A stretch of DNA of 39,475 bases from an uncultured Prevotella sp. (GCA_944319815.1 CALUEX010000022.1:1-39475); one strand, 5' to 3'; positions 25,177 to 33,761 are shown, counted from the stretch's first letter. Translations and numbers: made by a program. The notes: a model not told the origin generated them from the sequence alone.

Positions 25177-26325
25177 ATGAACGAGAACACAGAACAAGGA
25201 ACATCAAAGGTATTCTTCACCGACTTCCGTTGCCGCCCAGACGAGGGACGAACCGACAAGCTGAAAAGGCTCATAAAGGCGGCTGGCATCGACCAAATCG
25301 ACCTTGACGGCAAGTTCGTCGCCATAAAGATGCACTTCGGCGAACTTGGCAACATGAGTTTCCTGCGCCCCAACTACGCACGCGCCGTGGTTGACATGGT
25401 GAAGGAACGCGGCGGAAAGCCGTTCCTGACAGACTGCAACACGATGTACCCCGGCAGCCGCAAGAACGCCATTGAGCACCTATATTGCGCCTGGGAGAAC
25501 GGTTTTACGCCGATGACCGTTGGCTGCCCCGTAATCATCGGCGACGGACTGAAGGGCACTGACGACATTGCCGTGCCCGTTGTCGGGGGCGAATACGTCA
25601 AGGAGGCAAAAATAGGACGTGCCGTGATGGATGCCGACGTGTTCATTTCGCTCACTCATTTCAAGGGCCACGAGATGGCAGGTTTCGGCGGTGCAATCAA
25701 GAATATCGGCATGGGATGCGGCTCAAGGGCCGGCAAGACCGACCAACACTGCAACGGCAAGCCGCGCATCGATGCCGACAAGTGCCGGGGATGCAGGCGC
25801 TGCCTGGCTGAATGTGCCAACAACGGCCTTGAGTTTGATGCCGAGCGGAGGAAAATGTCGATAAACCTCGACAACTGCGTGGGCTGCGGCCGCTGCGTGG
25901 GGGCGTGCAACTTCGACGCAATCAGCTTCCGCAACGATGCCGCGGTGAAGGAATTGAACTGCCGCATGGCTGAATACACCAAGGCTGTAGTCTACGGACG
26001 TCCCAACTTCCACGTCTCCGTGGTATGCGATGTGTCGCCTACGTGCGACTGCCACTCGGGCAACGACGTGGCAATAATCCCCGACGTGGGTATGTTTGCG
26101 TCGTTCGACCCCCTGGCAATCGACCAGGCTTGCGTTGACGCTTGCCTCAAGCAGACGCCCCTGCCGGGCACACAGCTCACCGAGGAGATGGCCCGCCCCG
26201 GCTTCTGCGACCATCACGACCACTTCGACAACGTAAACCCGAACACTGAATACAAGTCGTGCCTCGCCCACGCCGAGAAAATCGGACTGGGCAACAGAAG
26301 GTACGAGCTTATTAAAGTAAAGTAG
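25177..26325 (+). CDS. DUF362 protein with two 4Fe-4S clusters
   Basis: 382 residues. Residues about 10-190 are a DUF362 domain (VAIKMHFGELGNMSFLRPNY, ISLTHFKGHEMAGFGGAIKN). Residues about 200-245 are a bacterial-ferredoxin domain with two CxxCxxCxxxC motifs, CRGCRRCLAEC and CVGCGRCVGAC. The C-terminal part returns to DUF362-like sequence (DPLAIDQACVDACL, VNPNTEYKSCLAHAEKIGLG). There is no signal peptide, so it is probably cytoplasmic. Such proteins are common in anaerobes and are assumed to move electrons, but no reaction is established. It stands alone from its own promoter and is followed by a perfect inverted repeat that may end the transcript. Confidence 0.92.
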   Translation: MNENTEQGTSKVFFTDFRCRPDEGRTDKLKRLIKAAGIDQIDLDGKFVAIKMHFGELGNMSFLRPNYARAVVDMVKERGGKPFLTDCNTMYPGSRKNAIEHLYCAWENGFTPMTVGCPVIIGDGLKGTDDIAVPVVGGEYVKEAKIGRAVMDADVFISLTHFKGHEMAGFGGAIKNIGMGCGSRAGKTDQHCNGKPRIDADKCRGCRRCLAECANNGLEFDAERRKMSINLDNCVGCGRCVGACNFDAISFRNDAAVKELNCRMAEYTKAVVYGRPNFHVSVVCDVSPTCDCHSGNDVAIIPDVGMFASFDPLAIDQACVDACLKQTPLPGTQLTEEMARPGFCDHHDHFDNVNPNTEYKSCLAHAEKIGLGNRRYELIKVK

Positions 26326-26329
26326 TTTT

Positions 26330-26439
26330 AAAGGTAAAACGGTAAAAAAGTAAAAAGGTAAAACACGTTCAGTAAAATATGGCTAAGCTCTAAAGCCATT
26401 AAGTGTTTTACCTTTTTACTTTTTTACCGTTTTACCTTT
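26330..26439. repeat. 37-bp perfect inverted repeat with period-8 arms
   Basis: Arms 26330-26366 and 26403-26439 are exact reverse complements, with a 36-nt core that has a small stem of its own. The arms are built from units such as ggtaaaac and agtaaaaa. The element fills the gap between the DUF362 stop and the HD-protein stop and overlaps the latter by 2 nt. Between convergent genes it may serve as a terminator. Confidence 0.95.
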
Positions 26440-26974
26440 ACTCAAAGAGTCCTTCCATCTCCTTAAACCTGCGCAGCCCTTCGCCGCCGTGCTTGGCCAC
26501 GCTGCGCTCGGCCTGTTCGAGCGTTTTCTCGCGGTCGAGCTTAGTTTTAGAGAAGAACTTGTCGGCATAACAGATGACCTTTTCCTCCAAAGTCTCGGGC
26601 AGGAGGTCAACGTGCGGCAGCGGAAGTCCCTGCTCCTCAATCTCCTTCAGCGACAAGCCGGCCCCCGTGTGGCGTTCGCACACGCGGGCATGGCGCGGGT
26701 ATCCCTCGGCACGCATCATCTCCGCGCCGAGCACTCCGTGGCGTATGTAAGGCTCGTCGCCGAAACATTCAATGTCGGGAGCATCGGTCTTGATGATGCC
26801 TATGTCGTGAACCATCGCCGCCTCAAGCAAGAACTGGCGGTCAAGACACAGTTCGGGATGCGCATCGGCGATAGCCAACGCCTTGTCGGCCACGGCCTTG
26901 CTGTGCTTCATCAGTATGGAGAGAAGCTCCGGGTTGTCCTTGTAATACTTGTAAATTATTAATTCATAATCCAT
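26438..26974 (-). CDS. HD-domain (HDIG-type) protein
   Basis: 178 residues. The HD phosphohydrolase motif is present as H24, H56-D57 (MVHDIGI), H79, H102 and D138 (CYADKFF), the set of metal ligands expected for a two-metal HD enzyme. Such proteins cleave phosphate esters or nucleotides, but the substrate of this small subfamily is not known. It is cytoplasmic by composition. The gene is bracketed by a 37-bp inverted repeat at its 3' end and a 40-bp inverted repeat directly upstream, leaving no clear promoter of its own; readthrough from the decarboxylase gene is possible. Confidence 0.88.
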   Translation of the reverse strand: MDYELIIYKYYKDNPELLSILMKHSKAVADKALAIADAHPELCLDRQFLLEAAMVHDIGIIKTDAPDIECFGDEPYIRHGVLGAEMMRAEGYPRHARVCERHTGAGLSLKEIEEQGLPLPHVDLLPETLEEKVICYADKFFSKTKLDREKTLEQAERSVAKHGGEGLRRFKEMEGLFE

Positions 26975-26991
26975 CTTCTGTGTTTTTATTA

Positions 26992-27100
26992 ATGGAGAAT
27001 TGAGAATGGAGAGTTGAAAATTATGATTACCTGACGCCTTTTGCCGAGTTCAACGAAAAGGGTAATCATAATTTTCAACTCTCCATTCTCAATTCTCCAT
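26992..27100. repeat. 40-bp perfect inverted repeat with period-7 arms
   Basis: Arms 26992-27031 and 27061-27100 match exactly as reverse complements around a 29-nt core. The arms are near-tandem 7-mers (aatggag, aattgag, aatggag, agttgaa) ending in a conserved inner ATGATTACC. The same arm type occurs inside the patatin gene and near 35,600. Confidence 0.96.
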
Positions 27101-27109
27101 CAAACAAAA

Positions 27110-28891
27110 TTACGCATTAATCCAGTCTCTTTCGATGTATGCGATTACGTCGCCGCGGTTGACTTTAGAGCCCTGCTTTGCCGCAATCTCCACCAGCTTG
27201 CCGCCAAGTGCGGCAGGGATAGGCTCAAACTCGCCCCACGAAGTGTGTATATGGCAGAACGTCTCGCCTTCCTTGTAATGCTGGCCGATGTACGGTTCAA
27301 GGCACGGAGTGCCCTCGCTGCCACCCTCGAAGTCGAAGAACACCTGGCCCTTGCACGGCGACACGATGGCGTCAGCTTTCGCGTGCTTGAACGCTGCGAT
27401 TTCTTCCGGCTTCAGCGTTGCGCCAAGTTTAGCGTCCTTAGCTTTCTGGAGGTCGGCCAGGAAGCGTTTTTTCGCCGCACCGCTCTTGTAGTCACGATAC
27501 TGCTCGGGGTGCATTGCAAGCTCGAACAGCTCCTCGTCGTCCTGGCCGTATGCCCATCCGTTCTCGTCCATTTCCTTGCGGAAGTCGTCGAGGGCGTCGG
27601 GAATCAGCGTGTGCGGGTCGGCATCCGTGAACTCGCGGCCTTGCGACTTGGCCAGCTCGATGATTTCCGGGTCGATTTCTCCAGGGATTTTTCCGCTCTT
27701 GCCGAGTATCATTCCCCACATCGAGTCGTCCATCATCACGAAACGTCCCTTGCCCTGCGCCATGGTCAGGAGGTTCAGGAGGGCGATGTTCTTGACGTAT
27801 TGCGAGAACGGAGTTACCAATGGTGGATAGCCCACGCGCGGCCAAACGTAAGCCACTTCGTCAAAGAGCTTCACGAGCATATCGTCGGTTGAGTATTCGG
27901 GCTTGCCCTTGCTCTTGAGTATTGAGTTGATAGAGCGGTGCACACCGGCCAGGTCCGCCATCATGCTTCCCATCATTCCGCCGGGCAGTCCGCAACCAAG
28001 CAGCAGTGAACTCATCAGCTTGTTGCCCGGGTTGATGAAGTAACCGAGCCAGTCGTCGATGAACTCCTGCGTCAGCGTGCGTGCCTGCATATATGCGTTC
28101 ATATTGATTTCGGCGACCTCGAAGCCCTCGTTCTTCAGCATACTCTGCACCGAAATGATGTCCGGGTGCACCTTTCCCCACGACAGGGGCTCTATTGCCG
28201 TGTCGATTACGTCGCCACCGTTGTTGCACACTTCGAGGATTGAGGCCATTGAAAGGCCCGGCCCCGAATGGCCGTGATACTGTATTATTACGTCAGGATG
28301 CTTCGTCTTTATGGCCTTGGTCAGCTTGCCGAGCATGGCGGGCTGGCCTATGCCGGCCATGTCCTTGAGGCATATTTCCTCCGCGCCGGCGGCGATGAGC
28401 TGGTCGGCTATGTCGCTGTAATACTCTACGGTGTGTATGGGCGACGTCGTGATGCAAAGCGTTGCCTGTGGCGTCATGCCCGCCTCGTTGGCCCACTTGA
28501 TGCTGGGTATTATGTTGCGCACGTCGTTCAGTCCGCAGAAGATGCGCGGGATGTCAACGCCCTGGGCGTGCTTCACCTTGTACATCAGCCTACGCACGTC
28601 GTCAGGCACGGGGTACATACGCAGCGCGTTGAGCCCGCGGTCGAGCATATGGGTCTTAATGCCCACCTCGTTGAACGGCTTGCAGAAGGCACGCACGGCG
28701 TCGTTGGGGTTTTCGCCTGCCAGCAGGTTCACCTGTTCGAAGGCTCCGCCGTTGGTCTCCACGCGCGAGAAACAGCCCATGTCTATAATCGCCGGGGCTA
28801 CGCGCTCAAGCTGGTCTTTAAGCGGTTGGAACTTGCCTGATGACTGCCACATGTCACGATAGACTAAGCTAAACTGGATTTTCTTTTTCAT
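27110..28891 (-). CDS. Oxaloacetate decarboxylase alpha subunit / pyruvate carboxylase B-like
   Basis: 593 residues from the ATG at 28889-28891; the frame continues upstream to a TTG but only through repeat DNA. The N-terminal 300 residues form the carboxyltransferase TIM barrel: FSLVYRDMWQSSGKF, IFCGLNDVRN, CLKDMAGIGQP with the metal-site Lys, and QYHGHSGPG with the metal-binding His pair. The middle is the conserved PYC_OADA domain (LLGCGLPGGMMGSMM, VWPRVGYPPLVTPFSQYV). The C-terminal 85 residues look like a biotinyl/lipoyl domain, but the usual AMKM site is replaced by HTSWGEF, so it should not carry biotin itself. It probably works with a separate biotin carrier and a membrane subunit not in this window. 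Confidence 0.9.
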   Translation of the reverse strand: MKKKIQFSLVYRDMWQSSGKFQPLKDQLERVAPAIIDMGCFSRVETNGGAFEQVNLLAGENPNDAVRAFCKPFNEVGIKTHMLDRGLNALRMYPVPDDVRRLMYKVKHAQGVDIPRIFCGLNDVRNIIPSIKWANEAGMTPQATLCITTSPIHTVEYYSDIADQLIAAGAEEICLKDMAGIGQPAMLGKLTKAIKTKHPDVIIQYHGHSGPGLSMASILEVCNNGGDVIDTAIEPLSWGKVHPDIISVQSMLKNEGFEVAEINMNAYMQARTLTQEFIDDWLGYFINPGNKLMSSLLLGCGLPGGMMGSMMADLAGVHRSINSILKSKGKPEYSTDDMLVKLFDEVAYVWPRVGYPPLVTPFSQYVKNIALLNLLTMAQGKGRFVMMDDSMWGMILGKSGKIPGEIDPEIIELAKSQGREFTDADPHTLIPDALDDFRKEMDENGWAYGQDDEELFELAMHPEQYRDYKSGAAKKRFLADLQKAKDAKLGATLKPEEIAAFKHAKADAIVSPCKGQVFFDFEGGSEGTPCLEPYIGQHYKEGETFCHIHTSWGEFEPIPAALGGKLVEIAAKQGSKVNRGDVIAYIERDWINA

Positions 28892-28954
28892 AATTAGATT
28901 TTTTTGGTTGCACAACCCCTCACGAGGCCATGTAAATGTTTCAGAACTTGATTG

Positions 28955-28962
28955 CAAAAATA
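28955..28962 (-). promoter_or_regulatory. -7 element of the decarboxylase gene
   Basis: The minus strand reads TATTTTTGCA, matching TAnnTTTG, giving a leader of about 55 nt before the ATG at 28891. No clear TTTG lies at the -33 spacing. Confidence 0.6.
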
Positions 28963-29147
28963 GGCATTTTTCCGAACAGAAAAACTTTATACCGAAAAAA
29001 TAACGCCGCTTTTGGCGAATAAAATGATTTTTAACTAAAATGTGGCTTGCCGCGCCTTGTTTTGTAACGCATACCTCGCAAACAGGGGCTTTACGGGCGG
29101 TTACGATTTGAAAGTTGTCGGCCCGGATTTCAACAAGGCACTGAACA

Positions 29148-29218
29148 TCCTGCAAAAGGGCATCTTTTAGCCTGTAAAAGGTGTCTTCTTGCAGTGCAAA
29201 AGATGCCCTTTTGCAGGA
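29148..29218. repeat. Dispersed hairpin repeat with 21-bp perfect arms
   Basis: Arms tcctgcaaaagggcatctttt (first 20 nt quoted as 29148-29167, arm to 29168) and 29198-29218 pair exactly. A further half-copy lies in the 29-nt loop (taaaaggtgtcttct). It belongs to the AAAAGG...CCTTTT family. The rest of 28892-29297 holds the promoter noted separately and no supportable gene. Confidence 0.9.
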
Positions 29219-29297
29219 CAAGAGGCATTGTCACGCTATATGGACGGGCATTGCCTTCAACGGTTACGGACTGAAACGTAAGGGCTCCTGACGGCCG

Positions 29298-31901
29298 TCA
29301 GAAGTGGAAACCGAGGTTTACGTAGAAATAGGGACGCCCCGTATGGCCCGAATATCCGAGCGAAGCACCTATTGGGCCGAACATACTGTCGTAATAATAA
29401 GCCGCCTCGCAACCGAACATCGGCCCGTGCTCGAACATACGGCGGAGCTTGCCGGCACGCTGGCCGAGCGACAAGGAGGCCATCAGGTAGTTATTGTCGC
29501 CCATGCGTTGCTGGGCCTTCACCTGCATGGCAAGCAGGGCATTATCGGTGAACTCTATGTGGCCGATGCCGGCAAAGGGCAACTGGTGCTCAAGGTAGAG
29601 GCCGTGGAACATCCCGCCCACGGCATTGCGCATAATCAGGGGCACGTCGTCGCCCGACAGCACGCGGCCGTAAAGCATGGGCTGGAGGGCGAAACGACTG
29701 CCGAGGGGGAACGACACGCGCCAAAGGAAGTCGAGCACGCTGATGCCCGTGTGCCCCTTCCAACCGATAAAATTATCCGTGTTGTAGCTGAAACCGGCCT
29801 TGAGCCTCGCCCCGTGGGTGGTGAAGAACCAGCGGTCTTCAGAGTCGTAGTTGAGGTTGAAGGCATAACTGTAAAGATGGACGTCGTTGAGTTGCTGCTG
29901 CGCTGCCGACTGCCCGATGAGTATGTCGTGGAAGTCGTAGAAGTCGGCACGCACGTTGACGTCGCACGAGAAGTTGCGGATGTTGAAGCTCAAGGCCTGC
30001 AGGTTGACCGAGTGTTGGTTGTAGGTGAAGTTGTATCCGCGCCTCCCGTCCTCGTAGATGTTTATGTCGTCGTGCCTGAAAACATACGAAAGACCGAGCT
30101 TGCCATAGTGCAACGGCACTATGCTGGCGTCCACCCTCGCCATCATACGCTTGCCGAGACGCCCCGTAAACTCAAGCACCACGGGTGTCCTCGTGCCCAA
30201 TCGGTGCGACATATTAGCCTGCAGGGCCACCATCTCCTCCGTGTCGAAACGCACGCCGAGGTTAATCCTCGTGGTCTTGCGCGAGTCGGCAGTTATCCTC
30301 AGTACATAGCTGTCACCCCGCTTGTTGACGTTATACCCCACGTTGGTGTACAGGAAGACCGTACTCAAGGACGTAAGGGCCTCCTCGATGCGCTTCGCCG
30401 ACACCGTGTCTCCACGCATCAAGCCATATTTAGAGACGATGTATCGACTGTCAGACTCGGCTATACGGTCAAAGCAAACGGAGTCTATCTTGAAAAGCAA
30501 GGTCTCGCTCGTGGGTACAGTCCGCCGCAATCCGACGTGCGCCCGGCCGTCGGCCAAGCCCAAAGAGCGGCGCAGGGCAACGAGCTTGTCCCACTGTTTC
30601 ATGGCCGCCTGCTCGCCGCGCGCTATGAGCGTGTCGATGGCTGCACGGTTGAAACTTGCCGACGAGTAGCCCTTGACGTCAACCTTTATGGGTATGTCGG
30701 TCATGGCCCAGTTCTCCTCAAACTTGTTCTTGCAGTTCAGGTCCACTATTTGCAACAGTATGTCGGGCCCGCTTTTAAGTTCGTCCGCAGTTCTCGGGTC
30801 GCTCTGCACGGACACTCCTATGATTACGTCTGCCCCCATCCGCTTGGCCAAGTCGGCGGGATAGTTGTTGCGCAGGCCGCCGTCTACGAGAACCATAGCC
30901 TTCTTATGTAATTGAGAATTGGCAGTTGATAATTGAGAATTATGATTACCCCTGTTGACGTAAGCACCCTTACAGTCATTGGTATCAGCATTTTTCCCGT
31001 CCCTTATAGGGTAATCATAATTCTCAATCCTCAATTCTCCATTCTCAATTCCTAATTTTCCACTCTCAATTTGCGAACTTATCCGCACTGGCGTGAACAC
31101 TCCCGGTATGGCCATGCTTGCCCTCATGGCCGTTGCGAGATAACCTCCGTGGAAGTCGTATTCGGTGTTGTCAACGATGTTAGTCGCCACACAAGCGAAC
31201 GGAATGGGCAGTTTGTTGAAGTCGATGGAGTCGTGCCACCCCACGGTAAGCCTCGTGAAAAGGCGCGAAAGGTTGCTGCCGCTGATTAATCCGCCAGCAG
31301 CGTTGCGTCCCTTGCGCTTAAACGAGAGCGGGCGTGACAGTATGTAGGTGTTCTGTTTGTCGCGTTCGGCAAGGCTTTGGCTGCGCACATCCACCCTGTC
31401 CGACAGCAACACGTTCCAGTCTTGCACGCTGACGAGCGAGTCAAGCGTCTCCGCGTCGTAGCCGATTGAGTACAATCCACCTATCAACGCGCCCATCGAC
31501 GTGCCCGTGATGATGTCGATGGGCACGCCGGCACGCTCCAAGACGCGCAGCACGCCGATATGCGCCATGCCCTTTGCGCCGCCTCCGCTCAACACTACGG
31601 CCACCTTCTTGCGGGGCGTGGGGACAACGCTGTCAGGACGGGACACGACAGTATCACCATAAACCCACCCCAACCCTCCCGAAGGGAGGAGGCTTGAATA
31701 CCCCGTATCCGACACAGTATCTTCCACAAGGAAGGGTCGTTGAAGGGCGTTGTTGGGCGTTGTCGATAACAAAGGCAACGCCATTATTAATAAGATAAGG
31801 CACAAAACAAGGCGCAAACAGGCACGGGCGCAGGGGCCATTCCATACGGAACAGCCATTGCGGTGAGTGCTTTTAACAACTGTCTTGCGCCTGTTCATCA
31901 T
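29298..31901 (-). CDS. Patatin-like phospholipase fused to a BamA-type outer-membrane barrel, with two in-frame repeat insertions
   Basis: 867 residues with an N-terminal hydrophobic export signal (about 28-45). The patatin domain begins [20 protein letters not shown] (oxyanion motif), has the nucleophile S135 in GTSMG, and D340 in [11 protein letters not shown] completes the Ser-Asp dyad. A POTRA-like region follows, and from about 560 a 16-strand-type surface-antigen (BamA/Omp85) barrel ending [10 protein letters not shown]. This matches the PlpD-type autotransporter layout. Two segments are foreign to the family. Residues about 277-331 are encoded by a long inverted repeat just before D340, and about 69-81 ([12 protein letters not shown]) by a G-rich repeat. 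The frame is intact across both. It probably hydrolyses phospholipids, but activity with the insert is untested. Confidence 0.87.
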   Translation of the reverse strand: MMNRRKTVVKSTHRNGCSVWNGPCARACLRLVLCLILLIMALPLLSTTPNNALQRPFLVEDTVSDTGYSSLLPSGGLGWVYGDTVVSRPDSVVPTPRKKVAVVLSGGGAKGMAHIGVLRVLERAGVPIDIITGTSMGALIGGLYSIGYDAETLDSLVSVQDWNVLLSDRVDVRSQSLAERDKQNTYILSRPLSFKRKGRNAAGGLISGSNLSRLFTRLTVGWHDSIDFNKLPIPFACVATNIVDNTEYDFHGGYLATAMRASMAIPGVFTPVRISSQIESGKLGIENGELRIENYDYPIRDGKNADTNDCKGAYVNRGNHNSQLSTANSQLHKKAMVLVDGGLRNNYPADLAKRMGADVIIGVSVQSDPRTADELKSGPDILLQIVDLNCKNKFEENWAMTDIPIKVDVKGYSSASFNRAAIDTLIARGEQAAMKQWDKLVALRRSLGLADGRAHVGLRRTVPTSETLLFKIDSVCFDRIAESDSRYIVSKYGLMRGDTVSAKRIEEALTSLSTVFLYTNVGYNVNKRGDSYVLRITADSRKTTRINLGVRFDTEEMVALQANMSHRLGTRTPVVLEFTGRLGKRMMARVDASIVPLHYGKLGLSYVFRHDDINIYEDGRRGYNFTYNQHSVNLQALSFNIRNFSCDVNVRADFYDFHDILIGQSAAQQQLNDVHLYSYAFNLNYDSEDRWFFTTHGARLKAGFSYNTDNFIGWKGHTGISVLDFLWRVSFPLGSRFALQPMLYGRVLSGDDVPLIMRNAVGGMFHGLYLEHQLPFAGIGHIEFTDNALLAMQVKAQQRMGDNNYLMASLSLGQRAGKLRRMFEHGPMFGCEAAYYYDSMFGPIGASLGYSGHTGRPYFYVNLGFHF
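30910..31072. repeat. Period-7 inverted repeat inside the patatin gene, in frame
   Basis: The arms (30910-30952 and 31009-31072) share the inner ATGATTACC and the gagaatt/gagaatg unit style of the 26992-27100 element, but the core (30953-31008) is unrelated. On the coding strand the element is translated without a stop as residues about 277-331, for example [16 protein letters not shown] and [13 protein letters not shown]. Confidence 0.9.
31660..31697. repeat. G-rich CTCCCTTCGGGAGGG repeat inside the patatin gene
   Basis: The minus strand reads CTCCCTTCGGGAGGGTTGGG followed by GTGGGTTTA, almost the same as the repeats at 31917-31953 and 38397-38434. It is translated as [13 protein letters not shown] in the linker between signal and patatin domain. 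A diverged opposite arm may lie near 31,725-31,765. Confidence 0.85.
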
Positions 31902-31916
31902 CTCAAAAGCATATTA

Positions 31917-31953
31917 AGCTCCCTCCCTTCGGGAGGGTTGGGGTGGGTGTTAA
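31917..31953. repeat. G-rich CTCCCTTCGGGAGGG repeat between queF and the patatin gene
   Basis: Contains the perfect hairpin ccctccc-ttc-gggaggg and then ttggggtgggtgtta. It occupies most of the 56-nt gap between the queF stop and the patatin start and may affect readthrough between the two minus-strand genes. Confidence 0.85.
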
Positions 31954-31957
31954 CTTC

Positions 31958-32560
31958 TTATTCGTGCCTTGCAAACCTCTCTTCGGCCAGTTTCTCATAC
32001 TTAGTGCCGGGCCGTCCGTAGTTGGCGTAGGGATAGATGCTAATCCCCCCGCGCGGCGTAAACAGCCCCGTCACCTCTATATACTTAGGTTCCATCAGGC
32101 GGATGAGGTCTTTCATGATGATGTTTACGCAGTCTTCATGGAAGTCGCCGTGGTTGCGGAAGCTGAAGAGGTAGAGCTTCAGGCTCTTGCTCTCAACCAT
32201 CTTTACGTCTGGGATGTAGCTTATGCGGATTTCGGCGAAGTCGGGCTGGCCCGTGATTGGGCACAGCGAGGTGAACTCCGGGCAGTTGAAACGCACCCAA
32301 TAGTCGTTGTCCTGGTGCTTGTTCACGAATGTTTCGAGCACCTCGGGGGCGTAATCCATGCGGTATTCAGTGGTTCTTGAACCGAGCAACTTGAGTCCTT
32401 CACCATCTCTACTGCCAGCACCCACCCCATACCCCTCCCGAAGTGAGGGGCCTTGAATGGCCTTGTCGGTAGATGTAAACGTATCAAGAGAGCCTCCGTT
32501 GCATTCCAGCTCCCCTCCCTTTGGGAGGGGTTGGTGGTGGGTGTTAGGTGTTTCTATCAT
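31958..32560 (-). CDS. queF: NADPH-dependent 7-cyano-7-deazaguanine reductase (QueF)
   Basis: 200 residues. From residue 54 onward it is a short, B. subtilis-type Que[38 protein letters not shown] with the catalytic Cys (LCP) and Asp (PDF), [32 protein letters not shown] and [16 protein letters not shown]. It reduces preQ0 to preQ1 in queuosine biosynthesis. Its ATG overlaps the yhhQ stop (ATGA at 32557-32560), so translation is coupled. Residues about 4-50 are not QueF-like: they are encoded by a repeat with inverted ends that entered in frame just after the start codon. Activity is expected, since the core is intact. Confidence 0.94.
   Translation of the reverse strand: MIETPNTHHQPLPKGGELECNGGSLDTFTSTDKAIQGPSLREGYGVGAGSRDGEGLKLLGSRTTEYRMDYAPEVLETFVNKHQDNDYWVRFNCPEFTSLCPITGQPDFAEIRISYIPDVKMVESKSLKLYLFSFRNHGDFHEDCVNIIMKDLIRLMEPKYIEVTGLFTPRGGISIYPYANYGRPGTKYEKLAEERFARHE
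32419..32546. repeat. Inverted-repeat element at the 5' end of queF, in frame
   Basis: The inverted ends 32419-32439 and 32523-32543 pair at 18 of 21 positions, and each end carries its own short hairpin (ctccc...gggag) of the G-rich family. The whole element is translated as residues about 6-48 of QueF ([16 protein letters not shown] at one end, REGYGVGAG at the other) with no stop. Confidence 0.88.
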
Positions 32561-33246
32561 AAATTGAATATCCTTAAGATGTTGTAATTAATGCCTTCGT
32601 CGTAAACGTCCTCGCCCTCGTGCTGCTTGGTCTTGCGCACAACGCGCACCGTGAGGGGCAGGACGACTATTTCGTAGAGTGTCTTCAGCACCACCTGCGA
32701 CACGATTAGCGATGCCATCTCGCCGGCAGGCACTACGCCGGAGAGCGCCAACGGGAAGAACACGAGCGAGTCGGCAGTCTCGCCGAACAGCGTGCTCACC
32801 ACGGCGCGCACGGAGAAATGGCGGCCGTGCGACGATATTTTCATGCGGCTCATCACGTAGGCGTTGATGAAAGAGCCTACGAGGAAGGCCACGAACGAGG
32901 CTGCGGCTATGCGCGGGGCGAGGCCGAACACGGCGTGGAAGCCCTCGTCGTTGTGCCAGTAAGGCGCGCCGGGAATGGCATCGGCCAGTGCCCCGAAGGC
33001 CACGAAGATGAGGTTCATGGCGAAGCCAAGCCAGATTAAGAGCCTTGCTTTGCGAAATCCCCACACCTCGCAGACGCAATCATTAATGATGTATGACACG
33101 GGAAAGACCAGCAGTCCACCCGTGATGTTCATCGCGCCAAACGATATTTGCTTTGTTTCCAGTACGTTCGCCGTAATCAGGCAAACGCAGAACAGCGTGC
33201 TGAAAAGCATGAACAGCACACTGACTTGTTGTCTACGTTGTTCCAT
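32557..33246 (-). CDS. yhhQ: Queuosine precursor transporter, YhhQ family
   Basis: 229 residues from the ATG at 33246; a TTG nine codons upstream is a weaker start. It has about six hydrophobic segments: [40 protein letters not shown] (the conserved Y-I-x-N-D-x-x-x-E-V-W signature of the family), [17 protein letters not shown] and [13 protein letters not shown]. It should import queuine, preQ0 or preQ1 across the inner membrane. It is coupled by a 4-nt overlap to queF, which uses the same pathway. The leader upstream is about 200 nt long. Confidence 0.93.
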   Translation of the reverse strand: MEQRRQQVSVLFMLFSTLFCVCLITANVLETKQISFGAMNITGGLLVFPVSYIINDCVCEVWGFRKARLLIWLGFAMNLIFVAFGALADAIPGAPYWHNDEGFHAVFGLAPRIAAASFVAFLVGSFINAYVMSRMKISSHGRHFSVRAVVSTLFGETADSLVFFPLALSGVVPAGEMASLIVSQVVLKTLYEIVVLPLTVRVVRKTKQHEGEDVYDEGINYNILRIFNL

Positions 33247-33283
33247 TTTCTTGTTTTTAAAGAGGTTAGACAAGCACTCTATT

Positions 33284-33440
33284 TTTTTGTTTTACGGTTA
33301 TTGGGTTATGAGGTCTTACGGTTTTGGGGTTATGAGGTTTTACGGTCGTTCGGTTCGAGGCCTTACTGTATTTCAACAAGGCTGCATCGCCATAACCGCA
33401 CAACCTCATAACCTTACAACCTCAAAGCCTCATGACCTTA
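33284..33440. repeat. Imperfect inverted repeat of ataaccg/ttatgagg units in the yhhQ leader
   Basis: The left part (33290-33350) repeats units such as ttacggtt and gggttatgagg. The right part (33391-33440) has the complementary cataaccgc, cctcataacc and cctcatgacc. It lies between the putative promoter and yhhQ. The unit type matches 16660-16833. Confidence 0.75.
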
Positions 33441-33455
33441 CACTCTTCGCGAGTG

Positions 33456-33463
33456 CAAAATTA
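33456..33463 (-). promoter_or_regulatory. Possible -7 element of the yhhQ-queF operon
   Basis: The minus strand reads TAATTTTG. No TTTG is seen at the -33 spacing, so this is a weak call. I looked for a preQ1 riboswitch in the leader and saw no match to its consensus. Confidence 0.45.
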
Positions 33464-33556
33464 CAGCAAATTATCGTCACTTCCGCCGTTTTGCGCCACA
33501 TTTTTCATGGCCTAAGCTAACCTATTGATAGTCAATACGTTATCTACAGCCTTGCG

Positions 33557-33591
33557 AAAGGGCATCTTTTGCAGGGTAAAAGATGCCCTTT
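33557..33591. terminator. Dispersed-family hairpin between divergent genes
   Basis: Perfect 14-bp arms aaagggcatctttt (33557-33570) and aaaagatgcccttt (33578-33591). Since the genes diverge here it is unlikely to act as a terminator for either; it is better seen as a repeat-family member. The rest of 33592-33699 holds a further half-copy and no gene. Confidence 0.7.
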
Positions 33592-33699
33592 TAGCGTGCG
33601 TTTTGCCACGTTTTGCAAGGCGAAAGATACCCTTTTGTAAAACAACGCCTCAACGATTGATGAAAAAGTGCAGGCAAGTCGATATTTTGGAAGATTTTG

Positions 33700-33730
33700 T
33701 TTGCCTTGTCACCATTTAACGCTAACTTTG
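33700..33730 (+). promoter_or_regulatory. Promoter of the TlpA-like gene
   Basis: TTTG at 33700-33703, a 19-nt spacer and TAACTTTG at 33723-33730: an exact Bacteroidetes-type promoter 31 nt before the start codon. Confidence 0.85.
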
Positions 33731-33761
33731 CATTAAACTGTAAACTAAAACGCAATAAACG

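Noticed and set aside
26992-27100. A retron or diversity-generating element, suggested by shared arms and variable cores
   Set aside because: No reverse transcriptase gene is in the window and there is no template/variable repeat pair with adenine-specific changes.
29304-30911. 535-codon open frame antisense to the patatin gene
   Set aside because: Its composition is that of a reverse-strand shadow and it shows no domain, while the opposite strand encodes a clear patatin-barrel protein.
33247-33463. A preQ1 riboswitch in the yhhQ-queF leader
   Set aside because: Expected from the pathway, but I see no stem-plus-A-rich-tail match to the preQ1-I consensus; the leader is filled by a repeat.
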